Shown here one piece after another: positions 8,244 to 16,961 of a stretch of 64,000 nucleotides of DNA; position 1 is the first letter of the stretch; each line of letters begins with the position of its first letter. Both the position numbers and the translations under genes were made by a program. Source of the DNA: Natrinema salsiterrestre (GTDB lineage: Archaea; Halobacteriota; Halobacteria; Halobacteriales; Natrialbaceae); NCBI RefSeq assembly GCF_029502005.1, contig NZ_JAMQOT010000005.1:1-64000 (forward strand), in the 5' to 3' direction. Under the pieces are notes generated by a model that saw only the letters and a program-made list of their open reading frames with translations, did not search any database and was not told where the DNA came from.

Positions 8244-9299
8244 ATGGTCGTTCCGGATTCTCCGGTCACCCTCGTCACCCTCTTCCTCGTCGGCGTCGTG
8301 CTGGTGATCTGGTGCGTCGAGGTCTTCATCGGGGCCGTCGCGCAGAGCGCCGTTTCGCTCGGGATGTCCGGGTTCTTCCTCGCGGTCGTCTTGGCCGGCG
8401 TCGACCTCGAGAACGCGGTCCTCGGCGTGACCGCCGCGTTCGTCGACCTGCCGGCGCTCGCGCTCGGGACGGTGTTCGGTGAGTCGCTGTTCGTCCTCGC
8501 CGTCGCCGTCGGGCTCGCGGCGATCCTCGTCCCGTTCCGAATGGACGTCCCGCGGGCCTATCTGCTCATGCTCGTTCTCGTCCCCCTGCCCGCGTTCGCG
8601 CTGTCGATCGGCGGGGCGATCGACCCGCTCGAGGGCGCGGCCCTCCTCGCCCTGTTCGTCCCGTTGCTCGCCTACATCTTCTGGCACGAGAGCCGGTCCG
8701 AAACGACCTACCTGCTCTCGGAAGAAGTGACGGCGGTCGTCGACCTCGAGCCTCGATCGGCCGGGGAAGCGCCGGACGGCGGCGACGAACCGGGCGGCTG
8801 GTCGGAACGGGACGTCGACCTCGATCTCGACGAACTCGTTCCGTCGTTCGAGCACCGGAGCGGGCTCTTCAATCTCGGCGTGGCCGTCCTCGCGGTCGTC
8901 GGGATGACCATCGGGTCCGGAATTACGGTGGTCAGCGCCGAGGGGATCTTCGTCGCGCTCGGAATCACTGAGCTGGCCTTCGGCGCGACTGTGTTGAGCT
9001 TCATCGCCTCGATCGAGGAACTGGCGCTCACCGTCGAACCGGTTCGGCGGAATCGGCCGGAACTCGCCGTCGGGAACGTCGTCGGCAGCACGGTCTTCTA
9101 CATGACGGCGAACGTCGGACTCATCGCCGTTTTCCACCCCGTTACCACCGGCGGCGACGTCCTGGCGGTCCACTGGCCGTTTCTCGCCGCCAGCCTGCTC
9201 GTCGTGACCGCCATGCTCGCACGCGGCCGCGTCACTCGCGTCGGCGGAATCGCCCTGTTCGGACTCTACGTCGGCTACTGGATCGCAAATTACCTCTGA
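8244..9299 (+). CDS. Cation/Ca2+ exchanger-like membrane protein (divergent), copy 2
   Basis: A 351-residue tandem paralog of the gene at 7032, again with two transmembrane halves split by an acidic loop (DGGDEPGGWSERDVDLDLDE). Its second alpha-repeat is closer to the CaCA consensus: ELAFGATVLSFIASIEELAL followed by ELAVGNVVGSTVFYMTANVG, keeping the GNVVGS element and a glutamate where T-S-L-P-E has one. I prefer the ATG at 8244 because CATAAGTAC lies 24-32 bases upstream; an in-frame GTG at 8229 is the alternative. The two copies could form a heteromer or serve different ions. Confidence 0.75.
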   Translation: MVVPDSPVTLVTLFLVGVVLVIWCVEVFIGAVAQSAVSLGMSGFFLAVVLAGVDLENAVLGVTAAFVDLPALALGTVFGESLFVLAVAVGLAAILVPFRMDVPRAYLLMLVLVPLPAFALSIGGAIDPLEGAALLALFVPLLAYIFWHESRSETTYLLSEEVTAVVDLEPRSAGEAPDGGDEPGGWSERDVDLDLDELVPSFEHRSGLFNLGVAVLAVVGMTIGSGITVVSAEGIFVALGITELAFGATVLSFIASIEELALTVEPVRRNRPELAVGNVVGSTVFYMTANVGLIAVFHPVTTGGDVLAVHWPFLAASLLVVTAMLARGRVTRVGGIALFGLYVGYWIANYL

Positions 9300-9431
9300 G
9301 ACGCACCTGCGACGGGTTCGGGAACCCCGACTGACCGCAGACCTAGCAAGTGGAAAACCGTCTCGAGACGGGCATCCAACTCCGTCCTCGTGTCCGGTCG
9401 TCTCTATCGGCGTCTCGACGCCGACGGACGA

Positions 9432-9887
9432 TCACTCCGTGTCGAGCTCGAACTGCTCGTTTTCGGAGACCGCGTTGAGGACGATGCTCGTGTTCGACTG
9501 GTTGATGTCCGGATCGGTGATCAGCGTCTTGATCTGATCGTTCATATCGTCGGTGTCTCTGAACTTCCCGATGGCGATCACGTCGTAGTCGCCGGTGACC
9601 TCGTAGACGGAGATCATCTGCCGGTGGTCTTTCAAGGTCTCCGTGATTTCGGGAAGCGCGTTTCCTTCGGCTTTGAGCTGCATAACGGCGGTGACGTCGT
9701 AGCCGACCGCATCGTAGTCGACCTTCGGCGTGTATCCTTCGATCACGCCCTCCTCCTCGAGATCGGAGAGGTGGTTCGAAACGGTCGTCACGGAGACGTC
9801 GAGTTCTTCGGCGAGGCTGCGGAGACTCGCGCGGCCGTCGTCGAGCAGTTCGTTCACCAGATCGGAGTCAAGGTGTTCGTATGTCAT
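9432..9887 (-). CDS. Lrp/AsnC-family transcriptional regulator
   Basis: A 151-residue protein with an N-terminal helix-turn-helix (residues about 5-55: [40 protein letters not shown]) and a C-terminal RAM/AsnC ligand-binding domain (residues about 65-145: [20 protein letters not shown]). Such proteins bind amino acids and form octamers. Haloarchaeal genomes carry several; the neighbours here give no clue to the regulon. A TATA-like CTAATAAGAGG on the minus strand lies about 25-35 bases before the ATG. Confidence 0.85.
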   Translation of the reverse strand: MTYEHLDSDLVNELLDDGRASLRSLAEELDVSVTTVSNHLSDLEEEGVIEGYTPKVDYDAVGYDVTAVMQLKAEGNALPEITETLKDHRQMISVYEVTGDYDVIAIGKFRDTDDMNDQIKTLITDPDINQSNTSIVLNAVSENEQFELDTE

Positions 9888-10151
9888 TGTGTGGTATGAA
9901 TCCCTCCTCTTATTAGGAGTTTACGAATATCCAGTTCTATCCGATTCTGTTGAGTCGGTGTTGTGATGGGGAGATCCTTTCTATGCGAGGCGTGAATTAA
10001 CTCAGAACGTTCGAACGCCTGCCGGAAAAGCTGTTTCTCGCGTTTCCGGGACCATCGAACGGTTCAGTACAGCAACGTTCGTTCTGATCGATATCCGGGT
10101 TTCGACGACCAATGAACGATTATCCGCCGTCTCCGGGAGGCCAACCCGTTA

Positions 10152-10566
10152 TCAGATCGAGTACGGACTGAACTGGAGCGAATAGTGGACGAGAACGAGC
10201 TGGATCGAAACGAGGACGGCGATCGCGAGCGATCCACGGACCCTCCACGCATCGCCGGATTCGGTCGCGGGGAGGAGAATCGCCGCGGACAGCGTACTCG
10301 AGCCAAGAAGCGCGAACGGGAGCATCCGGTAGGGAACGCGGAAGTACTCTATGAGCGGCCAGTATCGATAGAGTATCGCGTACGGTGCCCACTCCGAGAA
10401 CGGCCCCCACGCCAGGATCAGGCCGATACCGAACAGGAAGACGAACGGAACCAGTTGCCGTTGGCGACTGGGTGTCGTCGTCACGAGGACGACCGTTCCA
10501 AGGAAGAGGAGGCCGAGTCGGATGAGCATCTGGAGCGGAGTGTCGGCGGCGAAGAAGACACCGGGG
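10152..10566 (-). pseudogene. C-terminal fragment of a multi-spanning membrane protein, cut by a MITE
   Basis: About 138 codons of hydrophobic sequence remain: several membrane helices and a loop YWPLIEYFRVPYRMLPFALL. The loop resembles the P-x-R loops of YfhO/GT-C-type membrane glycosyltransferases, but this is too short to assign. The 5' part has been replaced by the 74-bp MITE at 10567-10640. Beyond the MITE lies a different gene rather than the missing half. The fragment has no start of its own apart from codons contributed by the MITE. Confidence 0.6.
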
Positions 10567-10640
10567 CATTGTCTAGTTGAGTCAATTTGAGAAGTGAGCA
10601 GATCTGCGAGCATCTAACCAATTCACTCAACTAGACAGTG
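10567..10640. mobile_element. 74-bp MITE related to the insertion sequence at the window start
   Basis: It begins CATTGTCTAGTTGAGTCAAT and ends with ATTCACTCAACTAGACAGTG, so both ends are inverted repeats of about 20 bp. Inside, TTGAGAAGTGAGCAG from one end is fused to TGAGCAGATCTGCGAGCAT, which is the start-codon region of the transposase at 1-69 in reverse complement. It is thus an internally deleted copy of that element. Flanks CGGGG and CTACC do not match, so no target duplication is visible. Confidence 0.75.
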
Positions 10641-10644
10641 CTAC

Positions 10645-11175
10645 CTACGTCGATGTCTCGGCCGACGATATTACGAACGTTTCTTCGGCCGACGAGTCTC
10701 GATTCTGCTCATCCGGCGTATTGATGCTCACCGAGAGATCGAACTCACCGTCCGCGAACGCTTTGCCGTCGAACTGAATCTGGTACGCGAGGGCGTCCCC
10801 GCCGTTGACGCCGTATCCGACATCGTCGCGTTCAGACTCGAGCGCGATATCGAGGGACGTCTCGAGTTGTTTGATATTGATCGTCTCCTTAGTGACGCCG
10901 GAGCTCCGCACGTCCAGTACGGTTCCGTCGGGAGCGAACGTGACCGTCACCGACTCCCCGGTATCGGTCATGATGACTACATTCAAACTATCGACATCGA
11001 CCGGATCCGATCTCGTATCGACGACGGCGTCGAACGACGCCCGTTCGTCGGGCGTCACCTCCGACGGTCCGTCGACCGTGATATCGACAGCCGTAGCTGG
11101 CTGTGCCAGCACCAAGAGCGATCCAGCGACGAGCACCGTTACCACGAGCGCAACCAATTCGAGATCTCTATTCAT
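10645..11175 (-). CDS. Secreted protein with Ig-like fold, unknown function
   Basis: A 176-residue protein with a Sec-type signal peptide at residues 1-29 (LELVALVVTVLVAGSLLVLA, then QPATAVD). The mature part is acidic, beta-rich and looks like one or two immunoglobulin-type sandwiches (TVDGPSEVTPDERASFDAVV onward). There are no cysteines and no C-terminal anchor such as PGF-CTERM. Its stop codon lies only four bases from the MITE, so the original C-terminus may have been altered. It may belong to the surface-glycan region that follows. Confidence 0.6.
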   Translation of the reverse strand: MNRDLELVALVVTVLVAGSLLVLAQPATAVDITVDGPSEVTPDERASFDAVVDTRSDPVDVDSLNVVIMTDTGESVTVTFAPDGTVLDVRSSGVTKETINIKQLETSLDIALESERDDVGYGVNGGDALAYQIQFDGKAFADGEFDLSVSINTPDEQNRDSSAEETFVISSAETST

Positions 11176-11333
11176 TCATTTGTCACCGGACCCGTTGATC
11201 CTAGTTCCGTTCGTCGAGAAGCGCACACACAAAAGGATCGGACAGTTTTGGCCGGTAACCGAGGACAGATCCGCTGTTTCAGTCCGAAACGCGTGACTGG
11301 CCGGAAACAGAAATCGACTCTTTGATCCAGACA

Positions 11334-13238
11334 TTATCGATCACCGACCGATCGAGATGCCGGTATATCGGTACTTTCGTCCTCTCGGTCGGCCGACTCC
11401 GACGCGACTTCGCGCCCTTCTTTCACCGCCGTCACGAGCGAGACGTTGAACAGGAGCGTCGAACCGACGCCACCGGCTAGCGTCACGAAGTTTTTCACCG
11501 CGTGATCGACGACCGCGGCCGCGAGAGCGACGCTCCAGCCGACCGGTGTGAGCGCAACGATGATGAATGCGAACGCGCCCTCGTAGAGCCCGACTCCGCC
11601 GGGCGTCAGCGGAAGGACCTTCGCTAGGTTGCCGACGGAAACGGCGAAAAAGCCGACCGCGAGGAGCATCCAGAGCGGGAGATTGACCCCGAAGGCGACG
11701 AACACGAGCAACGCCGTCAGGACGTCGATCGTCCAGATGACGGCGCTCAACAGCCCGACGCGCACGAACGCGCCCCGGTCTCGAGCGATCAGTTGCAAGT
11801 CGCTTACGAACCCTTCGATCGCATCGCGTAGCGATTCGACGGACGGTCCGCCGCTGATCCGACCGATCGTTCGATGAACGTAGTTCCGATCCGACCGCGC
11901 CGTCGTAACCAGACCTGCGACGGTAGCGAGCGTCCCCACGGCGACCGCTGCGGCGGCGACAAGTGCTGTACGTCCGGTTTCACCCGTCGTCGAGGCGCCG
12001 CCGGTGGCATCGCCAGCCCAGAAGACCGACACGTCGGTCCCACCGAGCGCGAGCACGCCGAACATCACGCCTGCCATGACCGTGATCACGAGCAGGTCGA
12101 AGACCCGTTCGATCGCGAGCGATGCGAACCCCGACGAATACGGGATGTTTCGCCGTGCTTTGAGTATGTACGCACGGATGCCGTCGCCGGCACGGGCCGG
12201 AAATACGAGGTTTCCGGTCTGACTAATAAACACCGCGCCGGTGAGAAATCCGGTCCGCTCGGAGAAATCCAGCTTCGCGAGGATGTCTCGATACCGGAGC
12301 CCGCGAATCGGCCACGACAGAAAATACGCGCTGGCGCCGAGAGAGACGAGCCCCGCATCGGCCGATCGAACTGTCTCGAGGAGGACCATCGGATCCAGGA
12401 ACATTCCGGCGAGCAAAAAGAGTCCAACGGTCGCTAATATCCCGGTTATCGATTTGGTTCGAGCGGTTACCCGCGGGCTGACCGACCGCTCCCACCACAA
12501 CCGGAATATCTGTGATCCCATCCCGAACACGTCTCGGGTGATATCGACTTTCGAATCCCCTTTCGGCTCCCAGTCGACCGGAAACTCCTTGACGTCGTAC
12601 CGCTGTTGTGCCCGGACGAGCACCTCGGTGTCCCAGAACCAGTGGTCGCCCTTGACATCGTCTAGCAGTTCGAGCATCACGTCTCGATCGAACGCTTTGA
12701 ATCCACACTGGTGGTCGCGGAGGTCCGATCGGAGGAACAGCCGGACGAGTCCGTTGTACCCTTGGGAGAAAACCTGCCGCTTCAACGGTCGATCCGCCAT
12801 GTTCTCCGGTAACAGACGTGATCCCGTCACGACGTCGTACTCGGCCGACCGAACGCTTTCGACCAGTTCCTCGAGGTGGTGAAGATCCGTCGCGAGGTCG
12901 GTATCGAAGTAGACCAACACGTCGCCGTCGCCCTCCTGGAAGGCCCGTTTGAGCGCCCCGCCGCGTCCGAGCCGCTCGTCGCTGTGGAAGTGGCGAACGC
13001 GGGGGTCTTCGCTCGCGATTCGCGACGCGATTTCGGGTGTCCGATCATCGCAGCCGTCTTCGGCGACGATGATATCGAAGCCGCCTTTCGGCAAGAATTC
13101 TGCGAGCGTCTCTCTCGTTACTGCGATCGTTCGTTCGATCGTCTCGGCTTCGTTGTACGCTGGCAGGACGACGCTCACCTCTGGCGCTTCCAAATCCGTG
13201 CGGTCCGGCGGATCGGGTTCAGGCTGGCGATAACGCAT
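11334..13238 (-). CDS. aglD: AglD-type glycosyltransferase with fused flippase-like domain
   Basis: A 634-residue fusion. Residues 20-245 are a GT2 glycosyltransferase of the dolichol-phosphate-sugar synthase kind (VSVVLPAYNEAETIERTI; DxD motif DTD at 112-114; GHWFWDTEVL-like acceptor region). Residues about 263-610 are a multi-helix lysylphosphatidylglycerol-synthase/flippase-like domain (UPF0104), recognisable by FPARAGDGIRAYIL and LPLTPGGVGLYEGAFAF. Haloferax volcanii AglD has this same fusion and is needed for the last sugar of the S-layer N-glycan. A TATA box TTTTATTAA at 13257-13266 supports this start. Assignment to AglD itself rather than a paralog is an inference. Confidence 0.85.
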   Translation of the reverse strand: MRYRQPEPDPPDRTDLEAPEVSVVLPAYNEAETIERTIAVTRETLAEFLPKGGFDIIVAEDGCDDRTPEIASRIASEDPRVRHFHSDERLGRGGALKRAFQEGDGDVLVYFDTDLATDLHHLEELVESVRSAEYDVVTGSRLLPENMADRPLKRQVFSQGYNGLVRLFLRSDLRDHQCGFKAFDRDVMLELLDDVKGDHWFWDTEVLVRAQQRYDVKEFPVDWEPKGDSKVDITRDVFGMGSQIFRLWWERSVSPRVTARTKSITGILATVGLFLLAGMFLDPMVLLETVRSADAGLVSLGASAYFLSWPIRGLRYRDILAKLDFSERTGFLTGAVFISQTGNLVFPARAGDGIRAYILKARRNIPYSSGFASLAIERVFDLLVITVMAGVMFGVLALGGTDVSVFWAGDATGGASTTGETGRTALVAAAAVAVGTLATVAGLVTTARSDRNYVHRTIGRISGGPSVESLRDAIEGFVSDLQLIARDRGAFVRVGLLSAVIWTIDVLTALLVFVAFGVNLPLWMLLAVGFFAVSVGNLAKVLPLTPGGVGLYEGAFAFIIVALTPVGWSVALAAAVVDHAVKNFVTLAGGVGSTLLFNVSLVTAVKEGREVASESADREDESTDIPASRSVGDR

Positions 13239-13564
13239 ACGATGGTTCCTCGAACGGTTTTATTAACCAGTCAGGACCGTCTCGAGGGAGAAGACGATTT
13301 TAACAGCGAAACTGTATTATGGGTATTTTTATAAGTAATAGCCGAAGCAAACAAATAGGAAGTTTATTATCAAAGATGAACAACCGCGCCCTCAGGTAAT
13401 TTTTATTGGTCATGGCCGTAAGTAACCAAGTCGCAGTTTATGTCTGAGAGGGAATATGGAGGTGGATTGATGAATGGGAAATCATTCAATAAATAGGTAG
13501 TCAAAGCGAACTCTATAGGCTACAGATACTGGGCTATAACACGGCTAGCACCGTGATCCGGTGC
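13239..13564. promoter_or_regulatory. AT-rich divergent promoter region
   Basis: This 326-bp gap is far more AT-rich than its surroundings. It separates aglD (leftward) from the FAD-dependent enzyme (rightward). The aglD TATA box is at 13257-13266. On the right, CTATAAC at about 13534-13540 lies 25-31 bases before the ATG at 13565. Between them (13300-13500) are A/T runs without any gene. Such low-GC divergent regions often mark surface-glycan genes in haloarchaea. Confidence 0.55.
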
Positions 13565-14917
13565 ATGATCGGAATCGTCGGCGGCGGGATCGCGGGGCTT
13601 TCGGCTGCGTACCGTCTCCAGCAGAACGGGTACGATGTTCGGGTGTTTGAAGCGTCCGACGACATCGGCGGCCTCGCAGCGACGTACGAGACGAGCGGAG
13701 ACTCGATCGAGAAGTTTTACCACCACCTCTCGCAGTCGGAGGAGACGATTATCGAACTCGCCGAGGAGTTAGGACTGGGAGACGCCGTCGAGTGGCGCCA
13801 CAAATCCGACGCGTTCTACGTTGACGGCGACGTCTACCCGATGGACACTATCTGGGAGATCGCGACGTTCCCTCACCTCTCGCTGTACGACAAGTTCCGC
13901 CTCGGGATGTTGACGATGGAGGTCGACGTGCGCGGGGGCCTTCCGTCGTTCGACACGTACGACGATTTCACCGATTTCGAATACGTCCCCGTTACTGACT
14001 TCTTACTCCAGCACACGACGGAAAACGTCTACGAGACGTTCTGGGAGCCGCTGCTTGACGCGAAGTTCGGCTCTCGGAAGGACGACGTCAGCGCCGCATG
14101 GCTCCTCGGACGAATCAAGTTCCGGGGCGAACGCGACATACTCCGCGGCGAGCAACTCGGCTACTTCGAGGGTAGCTTCGCCCGGCTCCTCGAGGCGCTC
14201 GTCGAGGCCGTCGGACGGGAGAACATCGTCACTGGTGCCCGCGTCTCCGACGTCCAATACGCGCGCGGGGCAGTGGAGTCCCTGACCGTGAGGAGGAGCG
14301 ACGAGACGGAAACCCACGACGTCGAGACCGTCGTCGTCGCGACGATGCCGAACGTACTCGAATCGCTGACCAATTACGAGTGTGAGATCGATTTTCAGGG
14401 GACCGTCTGTGCCGTCGTGAGTATTCCTGAACAGTTGACGGACACGTACTGGCTCAACATCGTCGACGACGCACGATTCGGCGTCCTCATCGAACACACG
14501 AACTTCGTCCCCACCGACCGGTACGGCGGCGAGCACCTCCTGTACCTCGCGAGCTACGTCCAAGATCCCACCGAACCCCTCTGGCAGATGAGCGACGACG
14601 AGGTACGATCGTACTGGTTCGAGGGTATCCGTGACCTGTTTCCGTCGTTCGATCCGGACGCCGTCAACTGGATTTCGGTCGCACGAAACCCGCGGACCGC
14701 ACCGATATATGAACAGGGCTACCTCGATATGGTTGTCCCGTACGATCTCTCGGACGAAGTCGCCGATGGTGTCTACTATGCTGGGATGGCGAGTCGCGCG
14801 CAGTACCCAGAGCGGAGCCTCAACGGCGGAATCGAGGCAGGTTACACCTGTGCGGAAAAAATCGACGAAAACGAGGTCGCAGCTCGTAGAGAGGCGACGA
14901 TCCCTCGAGAGACGTGA
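13565..14917 (+). CDS. FAD-dependent amine-oxidase/UDP-galactopyranose-mutase-like oxidoreductase
   Basis: A 450-residue protein starting with an FAD-binding Rossmann motif (IGIVGGGIAGLSAAYRLQQN, residues 2-21, then FEASDDIGGLAATY). A C-terminal FAD loop follows the usual pattern (GVYYAGMASRAQYPERSLNG, near residue 410). Proteins of this subgroup, often called protoporphyrinogen-oxidase-like, are common in archaeal and bacterial glycan clusters next to GT2 enzymes; some resemble UDP-galactopyranose mutase. It is divergent from aglD across an AT-rich promoter, which supports a role in sugar or polyisoprenoid processing. The substrate is unknown. Confidence 0.7.
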   Translation: MIGIVGGGIAGLSAAYRLQQNGYDVRVFEASDDIGGLAATYETSGDSIEKFYHHLSQSEETIIELAEELGLGDAVEWRHKSDAFYVDGDVYPMDTIWEIATFPHLSLYDKFRLGMLTMEVDVRGGLPSFDTYDDFTDFEYVPVTDFLLQHTTENVYETFWEPLLDAKFGSRKDDVSAAWLLGRIKFRGERDILRGEQLGYFEGSFARLLEALVEAVGRENIVTGARVSDVQYARGAVESLTVRRSDETETHDVETVVVATMPNVLESLTNYECEIDFQGTVCAVVSIPEQLTDTYWLNIVDDARFGVLIEHTNFVPTDRYGGEHLLYLASYVQDPTEPLWQMSDDEVRSYWFEGIRDLFPSFDPDAVNWISVARNPRTAPIYEQGYLDMVVPYDLSDEVADGVYYAGMASRAQYPERSLNGGIEAGYTCAEKIDENEVAARREATIPRET

Positions 14918-14948
14918 GGTCCTCTCCGTCCGATTCGAGGCGGCGACG

Positions 14949-16784
14949 CTACTGCGCGAGGTCCGTCGCGAAGAGACACCAGGTGCCGTCTGGCAACAGC
15001 ATGTAGAGCCCATCGCCCGATCCGTCGTCGGTATCGGTGTACTGGACGAGGTCGCCGGGCTGCCAGTCGTCGGCCGCCGGCCGCTCGCCGGTACCCGACG
15101 CCACACCGATCCCGCTTCGGGTCACGCAGTCGCGATCGATCCGCCAATTCTGGTTCATAACGTTCCGCGTGACGACGCTCTCGAACGCGATCGGCGTCCC
15201 CGTCTCGCCGGCGCCGCTCGCGAGAGAAATACCCTCTGTTAGGTCCTCGAGGACGAGTTCGTCGAAGCGGACGTTCGAGAGATCCACGCTACCATCGATC
15301 CAGACGCCGTCCCATTCGCCGGTGCCGACGACGCGGATGTCTCGCCAAGTCACGTCGCGCCACGTCCCACTCTGGACTTCCCACTTCGCTCCGGGTTCTG
15401 TCAGCCACGGGTTCTCGTGTGTGATATCCGAGAACGTCGCGCCCACGAGTTCTCCGCCCTGATCGTCCTGGTAGAACAGTTGTCCTCCGCTCTGGATCTG
15501 ACAGTTCGACACGGCGACGTTCTTCACGTACGCAGGGTGTCCATCAACTGCGTTGTGGTTCCAGAAGTGACCGTACACGTTCGTGGCGGCGAAGTTCGAG
15601 ATGGAAACGTTATTCACGTGACCCCACGTCCGGACGATATCATATGTGTGATCACAGGTGCAGTTGGAGACGGTGATATTCTCGAGTTGTCCGTAGTCGG
15701 ACGTCCCACCGGAGTCGTTGTTGTTCATGAGCTTGATCTCTCCGCCGTTGTACCCGTGATAGTCGGTGACCGAGACGTTCCGAATCACCGTATCATTCTC
15801 AGTATACAGGCGGACGAACGGTCCGTGTCCCGTCTCGTTCGTCTCGTACTGATACATAACCCCGCCGCGGTATGCCAAAGTACTCAGATCGCCCCCGTCG
15901 CCCGCGAGCAGGTCGCTCTCGGACCAGTCGAGAGCGCTGTAGGCCGTCACGAAGTCGTCGTTGACCGTTCCAGCGAGGTTCGACATGATTCCGCGCTCGC
16001 CCGGACCGGCAAACGAGATGCCGTCCTGATTGTCGTGGGAATCGTCCTGTGCGATGAAGATGTCGTGGACGAACGCGTCCGTGAAATCCTCGACTATGCC
16101 GCCCCAACCGGCTGTGGGACCGAGCGTAAATCCGCCGACGCGTAGCCGTTCGACGTTGTGAAAGACGAATCCGTAGTGTTCGCTCACCTCGGGTTCGTTC
16201 CTGCCGGCGTCGTTCTCGTAGGGACGATTCTGTCCGGCGGCGTTGCCGTCTAGCCTCGCGGCCCCCCGCCCGACAACGGTGATGTCTTCGTCGCGATCTT
16301 TCGTGTTCTGGAACGCGAGTTCGTTCCGCAACAAGTTCGTTCGGGCGGCGTCGTCGAGGAACAGGTAACTGCCGTCGAGAACGAGCGTCGTCTCGGACGG
16401 GATGGTGACGGCATCGGTAACCAGCCACCCGTCGGCGCGCTCGCTGTGATCGTAGCCCGCCAAGTCGTCCGGACCTTCGGCGGGGACGACGACCGTTCCG
16501 CGGACTCCGTCGAGATCGTCAAGCGCCGCCTGAATCTGCTCACCGCCGTTGGCACCGTCGAACCGCGTCGCGTATACGACCTGGCTCCCGAGGGTCGGTC
16601 GTTCGCCGTCGACAACGAGCGAACCGAGTTCGAGACGGTCGCCGTTTTCGTCGAAGCCCCCGAGGAGCCGATCAAGTTTTTCGAAGTCAGTCCGGTGTTC
16701 CCACGATTCGCCGTTATCGAACAACTGGAACCCGTGGTTACTGGTGAAGGAGGGCATTGGGCACCCTTTCGAATCGAACGTCAT
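14949..16784 (-). CDS. Right-handed beta-helix protein, GH28/pectate-lyase-like
   Basis: A 611-residue protein with repeated short strands typical of a parallel beta-helix from residue 80 to 540 (repeats such as LENITVSNCTCDHTYDIVRT and VKNVAVSNCQIQSGGQLFY). NQDGIS (about 252-257) and NDDFV (about 275-279), followed later by GGEIKLMNN, resemble the N-x-D, D-D and R-I-K motifs of family 28 polysaccharide hydrolases. No Sec or Tat signal is visible, which is odd for a polysaccharide-degrading enzyme; tail-spike proteins also lack one. I chose the start at 16784 because TTTAAG (16812-16817) sits about 30 bases upstream. Confidence 0.65.
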   Translation of the reverse strand: MTFDSKGCPMPSFTSNHGFQLFDNGESWEHRTDFEKLDRLLGGFDENGDRLELGSLVVDGERPTLGSQVVYATRFDGANGGEQIQAALDDLDGVRGTVVVPAEGPDDLAGYDHSERADGWLVTDAVTIPSETTLVLDGSYLFLDDAARTNLLRNELAFQNTKDRDEDITVVGRGAARLDGNAAGQNRPYENDAGRNEPEVSEHYGFVFHNVERLRVGGFTLGPTAGWGGIVEDFTDAFVHDIFIAQDDSHDNQDGISFAGPGERGIMSNLAGTVNDDFVTAYSALDWSESDLLAGDGGDLSTLAYRGGVMYQYETNETGHGPFVRLYTENDTVIRNVSVTDYHGYNGGEIKLMNNNDSGGTSDYGQLENITVSNCTCDHTYDIVRTWGHVNNVSISNFAATNVYGHFWNHNAVDGHPAYVKNVAVSNCQIQSGGQLFYQDDQGGELVGATFSDITHENPWLTEPGAKWEVQSGTWRDVTWRDIRVVGTGEWDGVWIDGSVDLSNVRFDELVLEDLTEGISLASGAGETGTPIAFESVVTRNVMNQNWRIDRDCVTRSGIGVASGTGERPAADDWQPGDLVQYTDTDDGSGDGLYMLLPDGTWCLFATDLAQ

Positions 16785-16961
16785 GGGTACGTGGCTGGAC
16801 ACCTTCCACCTTTAAGCCGAATCATCGTCGTCCGAACTGTCGTTTCGTCCGATATTGTCCGAACCGACGAAAATGACGCACCGTCGGTAGTACGCTCGTC
16901 CTACAGTCGGATGGAACCTGTTCGAGCAGCAAGCACGAGTTGCATCCAGTGTCCCGGTTCG

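Noticed and set aside
6996-9173. 725-codon leftward open frame
   Set aside because: It is antisense to the two exchanger-like genes and is a compositional shadow rich in Asp, Glu and Arg without domains.
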